From the NCBI GenBank assembly GCA_030765055.1, contig CM060953.1:178724709-178788708 (forward strand): DNA of 64,000 nt. Direction: 5' to 3'. A model generated the notes under the pieces. It made no database searches and was not told the DNA's origin. It worked only from the letters and a program-made list of their open reading frames with translations. The position numbers and the translations under genes are program-made. Below, piece after piece: positions 44,677 through 53,580 of the stretch. Numbering within the stretch: position 1 is the first letter of the stretch; the number at the start of each line of letters is the position of its first letter. Source of the stretch: Mantis religiosa (taxonomy: Eukaryota; Arthropoda; Insecta; Mantodea; Mantidae).

Positions 44677-45182
44677 AAAATAGGTACGAAAGTGAAGCAG
44701 AAGTGTAATAAATACGACTCATCTAAAAATTAATAGTTATATTTGTGTTATATTTTAAACAAAGAAGTTGACTATACAATTTACATTGTTCATTATGCAA
44801 TGTTTATCTCATTTACTACTGATACTAGTGGTGTGATAAAAATGTAAATCTGCAAGTCATCATTTTATTACAGCCCAGTGAAGGGGCACTATGATCACGA
44901 CAAGGGATAGACATACAGATAAACTCTGGCCTATCATAACCTGCGTACTAATAACTGTAGTAATTTGGACTGTACTTTTCAACTACTGACTCCTACTTTG
45001 CCACAGTCCAGCCTTTACTGCAATACATTTTACAGACAAATTATAAAATGTGGGAAGTATGCTTATGTACTTACTTATTTTATTGCAATGTATTCTGAAA
45101 ATAAATACTTTAACTCTGTATATTTAAATAAAAAAAAAAGAACAAGAAGCAAAAAGGAAACAATGGCTCTCTTGTAAAGGTA

Positions 45183-45290
45183 GAGTCAAACTGAAAAATT
45201 CAATGCCATGGCCAGGATTTGAACCACAGATCTTCCGCTCTCCGTCTGGCTGCTCTTAACCATTGAGCTACCACAAGTCAGTTGGAGGAC
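45183..45290 (-). repeat. tRNA-like repeat, type 3, partial
   Basis: Head with box B (gatttgaaccacag on the plus strand) and an anticodon-like stem; short. Confidence 0.62.
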
Positions 45291-45799
45291 TTAATGTCAT
45301 ATTGGTACATAACATTGCATTCTCTGAAAATATTCTTTATTTTCTTACATGCCAGCTCAATTGCATTCAGATCACAGTTACACGGAGGTAGACAAATAAT
45401 AGTGTGTCCCCTTTCGAGAGCCATAACATCCACAATCTTAGGTTTGTTAGCTAATAATTAACCTCAAAATTGCTCAAAATGAAATGGTGCACCTGTGGAA
45501 GCATAGCATATTAGAAACTAGATGTCAGAGTGTATAGTACATTTCATGTTTCAAAGTTGTCATCTGTCTTTATGGATTTAGGCGAAACTTACTAAATGTG
45601 GACTTGGGATCCGAGCGCTAAAGAAATCATGCATACATAGTAGGTTCTTCTACCAACTATATTGCCAAACATTTCTCCAGTTTATTACCACAATACATCA
45701 GCAACACTCATTTAATAGTTAAAACTGTTTCCAGTACATGAAAACATTCTATTTGATATTTCAATGCCCAAGGGAATCAAAACAAGCCTTTGCTAGTTA

Positions 45800-46290
45800 T
45801 GAGTAGAGCCAGACTGAAAAATTCAATGTCATAGCCAGGATTTGAACCACGGATCTCCCTCTCTCCGTGTGGTTGCTCTAAACCACTGAGCTACTATGGC
45901 CAACATGCCAATATGACATTAAATTCTCCAACTGACTCGTATGTTTTCCGGTAGACCACTAGGGGTTCTCACGAGACACGCAACTTTCATGGCGCCTTAC
46001 TATGCTGTAAGCACTTAAGTCCCAGGCTTCATAGTTAAACCACTATGTTATTCAGGTAAATTGATGGAAATAATCATTTCTTCCACACTAGTCGTGTGTA
46101 GGCTAAGGTTTGAATGAGTAGAGCCAGACTGAAAAATTCAATGCCATAGCCGGGATTTGAACCATGGATCTCCCTCTCTCCGCGCAGTTGCTCTAACCAA
46201 CTGAGCTTTCTCAACTGAATTTTTCACTCTGGCTCTACTCATTCAAACCTTAGCCTACACACGGCTAGTGTGGAAGAAATGATTATTTCC
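45800..46290. repeat. tRNA-like repeats, type 3, direct and inverted pieces
   Basis: Two minus-oriented heads about 310 bp apart share gagccagactgaaaaattca. The unit ends in a repeated aagaaatgattatttccatc, and the second head is followed by an inverted scrap (tttttcactctggctctact). Confidence 0.68.
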
Positions 46291-46883
46291 ATCAATTTAC
46301 CTGAAAAGCTTTGCTAGTTATTTTCCTTTTTTATCATTTATTTTTAAAATTCACATTTCCTGTGTGGTGCATATTCCTTCATTAATTCAGTGAACAGATA
46401 CTGATATCCTGAAATAAGATACTGTTTAAAAATGAAAACTAGATATAATTTTAAACAACTAAATCTCCCTTGACAAATTATCCTTGAATTACACATTTCT
46501 GATGCAACTCAATACATCTTTCAGGAAATCTGAAGAACCATTCAAGTTTAGTAATTTGGCTTGCCATATAGTTTGTTTTAAAACACTATTAACAAATCAC
46601 CCAATCAGATTATAATATGTCTAATGTATATTGCAGTTATAGGAGTTACTGAAATTACCCCTGTGTTAACATAATAAAGATATAAAAAAATGTGCCCTAC
46701 TGTTGTTCTAATCCTCTTGCATTTTATGCAACATATTACAATTTTAAGCCCAAGTTTTCTTATTTCAAGTAACATGTCACACTGTAATTCCTTTCTTGGA
46801 AGCGTTGAAAACAGTGTTGTTATGATAAATTAACTTTAAAGAGAGTCGATTAAAGACACTAGACAACACTTACTTTAAATTTT

Positions 46884-46925
46884 TCCGGAACATGTTCCGA
46901 GGCTTTGCCTCCATCATCGGCCGGC
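46884..46925 (-). ncRNA. Hammerhead-like motif (B-family PLE, left)
   Basis: Stem I pairs CCGG with CCGG. The core is CCGAUGA (U4 changed to C), stem II GGAGGC/GCCUC with loop AAA, GGAAC in place of GAAAC, AU, GUU. Catalysis is doubtful with two core changes, but the architecture is clear. Confidence 0.6.
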
Positions 46926-47890
46926 TCTCGACTGGCTCTCGTTGGTGTAGCTGACGATATTCTGTCACAGGTCTCCTCTGGTGGCGGTTCAAGGAACTTG
47001 CTGAGCAAATCTTTCTGGGGGATGTCGAAATTGAATACTATGTTTCTATTTTTTGAAATGAAGATTTGTTCCCATGTGGATAGTTCTTGTTTTCCTGATG
47101 TATGTTTTAGTAGTTTTGGTTCTGGATTTATGTTGTGGTTTTTTTTCCAAAAATGTGTGGCAACTGCTGATTTTTCTAATTGTTTATATTTTATGTTTCT
47201 AAAGTGTTCCTTTGCTCTTGTTTCTAAATTTCTTTTTGTTTTTCCAATATAAATTTGACTACAGTCATTGCATTCAATTTGATATATACCAGATTTTTTG
47301 TTAGATGGAATGGCATCTTTGATGTTTGAGCAGATTAGGTTTTTAAGGAGAAATGGTTGACTGGTGCTAGTTGAATATTTTGTTTTTTGAAGACTTTTTT
47401 GAATTTATCATAGGCCCATGGATGGTAAGTGAATTTTTTGAAAATCATATTAGTTTCTGTAGCTGAGAGAGTTGTGGTTTCCTTTAGTAGCTTCTTCTTT
47501 TTTGCTAAGCTCACTTTTTTGTCCACTAATGATTTGGGAAAGTTATTTTTTTGTGCTATTTCAATTATTTTGTTGTATTCTGTTTTGTATTCTTCTGCTG
47601 TGAGAGGGATGTTTACCAGTCTGTGTGCTAAACTATTGAAGATTGCCTGTTTGTGGGATCTTGGGTTGTAGCCATTAGCTTTTATGTAGTTGTCTGTCTG
47701 TGTTGGTTTTCTGTAAATGCCAAAGTTTAGTCTGTTTTTATTCCTCATTATTTTTAGATCCAAAAATGGTAAATGCTCATCTTTTTCTATTTCTACAGTG
47801 AATTTGATGCTTTTTTCTTGGATATTTAAAAGTTTTAGTGCATCACTGATGTGTTTTTTTGGTACTATTGCAAAGATGTCATCTACATAT
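46905..47890 (-). pseudogene. B-family PLE reverse transcriptase end and GIY-YIG, broken
   Basis: On the minus strand the sequence gives the reverse-transcriptase trailing region (MDLKIMRNKNRLNFGIYRKP, TQTDNYIKANGYNPRSHKQA, LVDKKVSLAKKKKLLKETTT) and then GIY-YIG. A frame break near 47335 separates the two. The plus arm at 47895-48020 repeats the last coding stretch. Confidence 0.8.
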
Positions 47891-47971
47891 CGTTGCCAGA
47901 GTTCCTTGAACCGCCACCAGAGGAGACCTGTGACAGAATATCGTCAGCTACACCAACGAGAGCCAGTCGAG

Positions 47972-48014
47972 AGCCGGCCGATGATGGAGGCAAAGCCTTG
48001 GAAACATGTTCCGG
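47972..48014 (+). ncRNA. Hammerhead-like motif (B-family PLE, right)
   Basis: Stem I CCGG/CCGG, core CCGAUGA, stem II around GGC-AAA-GCC, GAAAC, AU, GUU then CCGG. Only the U4-to-C change departs from the consensus. The motif lies inside the coding end of the PLE. Confidence 0.62.
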
Positions 48015-48138
48015 AAAAATTTAAAGTAAGTGTTGTCTAGTGTCTTTAATCGACTCTCTTTAAAGTTAATGTCACACTGTGTCAAATAATTATTCAGATG
48101 TTCTTGTTTTAGAACATACAAGGCATAAGAATGTTTAC

Positions 48139-48259
48139 CTGAATTTGCCAAAGAAAGTCCAATCGTGCAGTCCATTCTACTTGTCTTCCATGGATTATAA
48201 CAGCCAATAAGAACATGAGCACATATACAACTCCTAGTACATGCTGTGGCACAACAGAA
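48139..48259 (-). CDS. rut: rutabaga exon, TM12 and start of the C2 linker
   Basis: This 121-bp exon begins after ttttttccag, completes a split Ser codon, and ends phase 0 at a CAG/GTAAAC donor. It encodes SVVPQHVLGVVYVLMFLLAV followed by IIHGRQVEWTARLDFLWQIQ. The hydrophobic part is the last membrane helix. The HGRQVEWTARLDFLW signature marks the exit to the cytoplasm in this cyclase class. A tempting closer acceptor (gccacag, exon start 48243) was rejected because it breaks the frame. A B-family Penelope-like insertion begins only about 60 bp beyond the donor. Confidence 0.92.
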
Positions 48260-51058
48260 CTGGAAAAAACACAATCACAATTTTCATATAATTTGTTTAA
48301 TTACTATTTACAAGAACTATTATTAGACTTAGTAAAGAAACAATACTATACACAAAATATAATATATATACCAAGATATTGTAAAAAACCAGCACTTTTG
48401 AATTATTTTTCATAAATCATAATCAAAAATTAACTTAATCCTTTAATACATGGTGTAGCCGTAAGTCAACAATAGGCTGTTTTTAGTTTGAGAAATGTTT
48501 TAGTGTGGTTTTTGTACTGGCTTTCATCAAGTACACACAAAATGTTGAGCATTTTGAATTTTAAATATTATATACTATTTTTACAATTACATTGCAGTGC
48601 TTTTTTTTAATATAAAAATACAAAATCCAAGCAACTGCAGTCAAATGATACCCCAACATACATGCATGTGATCAAACCGATTATTTTATGTGGGTCCTCC
48701 CCATCCTTTACTACAGGCAAATTTGACTGCAGTTAGCAAGATTCAAACTCATGATGTTTGGCTTTGAATGGATGGCCAGTCCATTATGTATCACTTTAAT
48801 GACTGTGGCTATTCGAATCGGTTACGATGAGACACTGCAGAAAGTGATATAAAAACCAGTTTATGAATTCCATCAAGAGTAACATAAGAAGCAAAATAAT
48901 TCATGCGCTAAAGAGTTAATTAAAATTAACTACTATATATTTAAATTTTCTTTATTTTTGTGGCTTTTAAACTACAAGTTAAATATACACATGTGTATAA
49001 ACAAGTGACTGCATACATTTAGTTTAAAAGAACTTTTAAAGTTTTTCCTTTACTCATAAAAAAAATAAGGGAGTTTTTGCAAACAATTAAAGATCTGATG
49101 TTTCAAATTCACAAGAATTTCTCTGTTCACTCTTGTAAATGTCTTACAAAAGCTTATTCTTCTACTACTTCTTAACAGAGTTAAACTTTTATTATATTTT
49201 TGTATATTTCATTGAACATATAAGATTGACAGAGTAAGCTAAAATGATTGCCAGACAGCCGATGCTCTTCCACTGAGCTACTATGGCTATAATGAAGCCT
49301 TCTTATCTAATTCAAGCATGTTCAGGTGTAAGCTTCCAAGTAGCTAAGTATGTAAATCTCAAAAGTAGCTTGCTATTGTAAATGCTTTATTATCAAATTT
49401 CTAGAAAATGTTGACATAAACTGAAGCATAGAAATTCTTCTTCCTCACACTGACTGTACAAATCTGAGAATGAAAGTTAAATTACATTTGAAACTTTTAA
49501 TGCCTTAAACCTAGAGATCTCCAGTTTTTAATGCCTTTTCTATTGAAGTACTGTAGCTGTGGTCTATCGATACATAATATGAATGCCTATCTATGAGGTA
49601 ATCCAAAAAGCAAGGTCTCCAATTTTTTTTAAATTTAAATAAACATTTATTTTCAACAAATGGTACATAGAATTTAAGTTTGAATATTTTTCTATTTTTC
49701 CCCATAATCGCCATTTCAATTGATGCATTTTTATAAATGCTGTGGCAGTTTTGTATGCCCATATTATACCAGCCCACCGCCATGCTCTTGAAGAAATGTT
49801 GGACCTCATCTTTTACCTCGTTGTTACTAAAGCGCCTTCCAATCAAGTGTTCTTTCAATTTGGGAAACAAGTGATAGTCACTGGGTGCTAAGTCCGGACT
49901 ATAGGGTGGGTGGGTGATGATATCCCATCCAAACTGATACAGGAGTTCCACAGTTTGACAGGCAGTATGGGGGTGGTGAGTAATATCGTGGAGAAGGCTG
50001 ATGCCCTTGCTCAACATTCCTCTTCTTCAGTTTTGAACTACCTGTCTATGTTTTCTTAGTGTCTTAAAATACCTGTTGGCATTGATTGTTGTCTCAAGAT
50101 CCATAAAGTCAACCAACAATATCCCCTTTTGATCCCAAAACACAGTTGCCATGACTTTACCGGCAGACAGTGTTCTTTTGAACTTTCGCGGCTTAGGTGA
50201 ACCGGAAAGCTGCCACTCACGAGATTGTTCTTTTGTCTTGGATGTGAAGTGGAAAGCCCAAGTTTCATCACCTGTGATGATTGAATTGAAAAGGTTGTCG
50301 TTTCTGACAGCATAGCATTGAAGAAATTGGTGGGAACTTTCAGCACGTTGCCTTTTGTGATCTTCTGTCAGCATTCTTGGGACCCATCTGGCACACACCT
50401 TCTGAAATTTCAACTCTTCAGTCAAAGTCCTGTGAATGATGCTTCGAGAAATCTCAGGAACAATGCACAGCTCATCGAGAGTAATGCGCTGATCTTGAAG
50501 CACAATTTGCTCAACCTTTGCGATTGTTTCGTTGGGAATTGATGGTCTCCTGCTTCTTTCCTCGTCATGAATTTCCGTGCGACTCTCTGCACCCCTTGCA
50601 GACATTTTTGAAATCCATATACAAGACTCTCCATAAACTTCCACCAATTGACAATGAATTTAAATTAGTTAAATCCCCTTTGCACTCAAAAAGCGAAAAC
50701 CTGCGCAAACTTCACACCTGGCGGTAGTCACTAACGGGAGCTCCATTACAACTGGCTGTCAAGCCAAGACTGTGAGCCCCAGCAGATATGTAGTGATATC
50801 TGTAGAGAGTGGAGGGGGAAGGAAAGAAGCAGTATGGTCAACATCAACGCAGTTTCCCTGCGACCTCAGTGCTTTGGAGACCTTAGTTTTGGGATTACCC
50901 TCGTGTATATTCTGATTATTCTCCAAGACAAATTCAATTGTTTGAGTACCATAATCTCAAAAAGCAAATTACTAATCTTTGCTTAAATCTTTATGGTAAT
51001 AAAAACTTATTTGGTGATAAATATGCCATCTTAGCATGATCTGAGTGCCCAGACTTAC
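48260..51058. other. rutabaga intron, about 2.8 kb
   Basis: A near full-length mariner relic fills 49592-50907. A tRNA-like fragment with box-A-like sequence on the minus strand lies near 49240-49290. Positions 48430-49230 show nothing else. Confidence 0.8.
49592..50907 (-). mobile_element. Near full-length mariner relic
   Basis: The ends share an imperfect gagggtaatccc...aaggtctcc repeat. Two frames (50027-50647 and 49620-50017) cover the DNA-binding and catalytic domains: MSARGAESRTEIHDEERSRR, IITGDETWAFHFTSKTKEQS, then LLHDITHHPHTACQTVELLY and PPYSPDLAPSDYHLFPKLKE. All three catalytic Asp residues (GDETW, LLHD, LAPSD) are visible. A stop or frameshift near 50020 and stops at the N-terminus break the frame. 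Confidence 0.88.
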
Positions 51059-51324
51059 CTTACTCGTTGATCATAACAATGAAAGAGAGCTGCATGTGAT
51101 AATTCTATGAGCAATATATAAATGGTTGCCATAAGAATTAGCAGACTCCCTTTCACAATGATGGGGAGACGAAGGAAGACAGCCACAGCCAAATAACCAA
51201 GGGTACATGAAAGGATAATATACTGCGGCAAGGGACAGGCACGATGGTCATGATAGGTTGCTGTATCCAATGTCACATTTGCCGTTGAATGAAGTATACA
51301 CTGCAAATCCCAGCGACAAGTGAA
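51059..51324 (-). CDS. rut: rutabaga exon, extracellular loop and TM10-11
   Basis: This 266-bp exon enters in phase 0 after a ttattgttgcag acceptor and leaves with two extra bases before GTAAGT. It encodes FTCRWDLQC, an extracellular loop with an N-glycosylation sequon (Asn-Val-Thr in HSTANVTLD) and several cysteines, then two hydrophobic helices (YIILSCTLGYLAVAVFL and LLILMATIYILLIELSHA), ending CYDQRV. A glycosylated loop in the second cassette is usual for membrane cyclases. A GTAAGG lies five bases upstream as an alternative donor. The downstream donor is preferred because only it keeps the frame with an in-phase acceptor at 48259. Confidence 0.9.
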
Positions 51325-51626
51325 CTGCAACAATAAATCATTAAGTAAGAGTACCAGTGTATACTGCACACATAAGTATCAAGTCACACTGTAATTACTG
51401 TATTGTTCATTCTCTTTTGTTATGTAACATTTATGAATTTTTCAAAAAAATGAATAATAAGCAAGATATTTTGATACTGACCTCATAGAACACCTCCTTT
51501 GAAAAAGTAATTAATATGCCATATATAAACTGTTTATTAAGTGAAACCTAAGTTATATACCAACTCCACATCAATCAATTTGGCCACTATTGCATGAAAA
51601 CATTAAAAATAAACATAATACAGAAT

Positions 51627-51700
51627 TCCTTTCTTGGAAGTGTTGAAATTAATATGGCATATTAAGTGTCATTAATCGACTCTCTTTAAAGTTAATAATA
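51627..51700. mobile_element. B-family PLE tail scrap
   Basis: The outer B tail words (attcctttcttggaagtgtt and cgactctctttaaagttaa) are present with the central part missing. Confidence 0.6.
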
Positions 51701-51711
51701 CAGATTATTGA

Positions 51712-52250
51712 TTGATAGAGTCAACATGAAAAATTCAATGCCATGGCCAGGATTTGAACCACGGATCTCCTGGTTTCCATCCAGTCGCTCTAACCCATTG
51801 AGCTACCATGGCCAACGTTCCGTCCTAACATTAAGTTCTCCATTTGACTCGTATATTTCCCCGGTAGACCACTAGGCCTCCTCATTTAACTTTTATTATT
51901 TTAGTTAATTGATGGAAATTAATCATATCTTTACACTAGCCATATATAGGCTAAGGTTTTTGATAGATAGAGTCTACATGAACAATTCAATGCCATGGCC
52001 AATGTGCCATCCTGACATATTCTCCATTTGACTCGTATTATTTCAAATGGAGAATTTAATGTAGAACGGCACATTGGCCATGGTAGCGTAATGGGTTAGA
52101 GCAACTGGTTGGGAACCAGGAGATCCGTGGTTCAAATCCCAGCCATGGCATTGAGTTTTTCATGTTGACTATCTATCAAAAACCTTAGCCTATATATGGC
52201 TAGTGTAAAGAAATGATGAATTTCCATCAATTAACTAAAATACAGAATAT
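51712..52250. repeat. tRNA-like repeats, type 3, inverted pair
   Basis: A minus-oriented head (51730-51810) and a plus-oriented head (52075-52150: ggttagagcaactgg and gtggttcaaatcccagcc) flank mirrored body pieces. Confidence 0.7.
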
Positions 52251-52704
52251 TACCTGCCTATCATATACATTAGTATAAATAAATGAACACGGGATTCATA
52301 TTTCTCATCTCTCACAATTACATAATTATATTACATACAGTTTAATCTACAATAAATTAGTTTGTTTTATAGCACTGTTTATTCTCTTTGTTGCTTACCT
52401 ATATTAATTTATGGTTTCCATACATCCACCAATTTTTTTCACATTAGTATAGACTATTATTCATTCATAATTGAAAATTATGAAAAATGTTCGTTACAAT
52501 TTTATTAATATACAGATAGATTAACGTTTATGAGAAATTAGGTAGAGAGTGGTCTTTTACGCAAGGATAGGAAATGGTACCAAATGGTTCAAGAAGCAAA
52601 AGTGCATATATTCAATGAAAACAGGCGAAACCTGGACTGCTTATTAGCATTCCTGGAAATTCTATTTTATGAAATAGACTTTATAAATAGTGTGATGCAT
52701 GTTC

Positions 52705-52907
52705 AGTAGAAGATTCCGGTCTGTAAGGCCGTGGTCCACTGGGCTTCCTCAACTCTCTCCCAGATGTTTTGCTTGCAGCGAGTATAAGAGTATAAGGAGA
52801 AGTTTTCTATACCACCGATAATGCTTGCTGAAGCTACAAGTGAAACGTCTGGGAGAGAGTTGAGGAAGCCCAGTGGACCAAGGCCTTACAGACCGGAATC
52901 TTCTACT
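52705..52907. repeat. 65-bp inverted repeat (arms 52705-52769 and 52843-52907)
   Basis: The arms match at 63 of 65 positions around a 73-bp spacer. Each arm, read outward, starts with a hammerhead-like AAACGUCUGG or AAACAUCUGG word, so this is probably a minimal outward-tail PLE (H family). Confidence 0.85.
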
Positions 52908-53301
52908 AAACAAGATGCCGGTTGTGAAAGTCTATGTGTGTTAGTGTAATGCATATTTGAATACTGTATAGATTAGTAGTGTTTTGTTATAATTATTACC
53001 CACATTTGGAATACAATTATTTTTTCCTTTTTTCTCCTTAAAATAGTTACCATTGATTATCCAAATTGGCTCTGTCCTTTTTGTACAGGTCAAGCAAGAT
53101 TCTGCTGTAATTGTTTTTCACTTGTTTAGTTTTGTAAATTATACAATATGTAGCATTGCAGCTAAGGTATCATATTTTGCATTAGTCGCTTGAGAAGGAA
53201 ATCTTATAATACTGAAAAATTAGAAACATTTTATAAGCTTATATATTAATTTTAAATCTGCAGCATATTAATGTCTAATTTGAAAGTAAAATTATACTTA
53301 C

Positions 53302-53580
53302 AACATTTACTTGGGCTACTGTATAAATGAGCACAATGGTAAAAACCGTGATGGCAAGTCGCAGAACAAAGCTCTGAGAAATATCCCAAAGAATCCACCG
53401 CAGACGGACTGCCAGAAGTAACATCAGAACCACAGAAACCCAAATAAATGCAGTCAGGAACAGCAAAAGCAAGATGATTGTCCGGGGTAATATCACAGCC
53501 TGGAGGCCTCCAATTAACAAAAGTAAAACCAAAGAACAAGCCAAGGAACTGCTGAATCCAAGATCTGTGTCATCATGATA
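53302..53580 (-). CDS. rut: rutabaga exon, transmembrane helices 7-9
   Basis: This 279-bp exon (93 codons, phase 0/0) follows a cttattacag acceptor and ends before GTAAGTA. It encodes YHDDTDLGFSSS followed by three long hydrophobic runs (LACSLVLLLLIGGLQAVI, IILLLLFLTAFIWVSVVLML, LAITVFTIVLIYTVAQV) separated by a short basic loop containing RLRWILWD. This is the first half of the second six-helix membrane cassette. The length, order and sequence of the helices match the rutabaga/ADCY1 group. The last codons (QVNV) join in frame to FTCRWD of the next exon. Confidence 0.92.

Larger units (their letters stand above)
43508..44732. mobile_element. A-family PLE, double outward tail, inserted in an E-family PLE
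   Basis: The flanks atagttagatttgt (43494-43507) and atagttatatttgt (44733-44746) differ at one base. The minus arm (about 43603 to 44560) encodes GIY-YIG and, with frame breaks, the linker and the end of the reverse transcriptase. The plus arm (about 44560-44732) is only the last coding stretch and tail. The flanking sequence on both sides is E-family PLE, so this is a nested insertion. Confidence 0.87.
46786..48068. mobile_element. B-family PLE, double outward tail, 12-bp duplication
   Basis: The 12-mer atgtcacactgt flanks the element at 46774-46785 and 48069-48080. Most of it is a minus-strand arm (about 46885-47890) encoding GIY-YIG and the end of the reverse transcriptase. The plus arm (about 47895-48068) is the coding end plus ribozyme and tail. 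Both outer ends share ttaactttaaagagagtcg in inverted orientation. It lies about 60-70 bp past a cyclase splice donor. Confidence 0.9.
42631..48138. other. rutabaga intron, about 5.5 kb
   Basis: This intron holds an A-family PLE nested in an E-family PLE, tRNA-like repeats (45183-46290) and a B-family PLE close to the upstream exon. Nothing is recognised in 42640-43200, 44835-45180, 45295-45800 or 46300-46770. Confidence 0.8.
51325..53301. other. rutabaga intron, about 2.0 kb
   Basis: This intron holds a B-family PLE tail scrap (51627-51700), a tRNA-like palindromic repeat (51712-52250) and a 65-bp inverted repeat (52705-52907). Positions 52260-52700 and 52910-53300 show nothing else. Confidence 0.8.

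Noticed and set aside
48139..48243. A shorter TM12 exon using the gccacag acceptor.
   Set aside because: With the upstream exon's phase it gives a stop within three codons. The acceptor at 48260 restores SVVPQHVLGVVY in frame.
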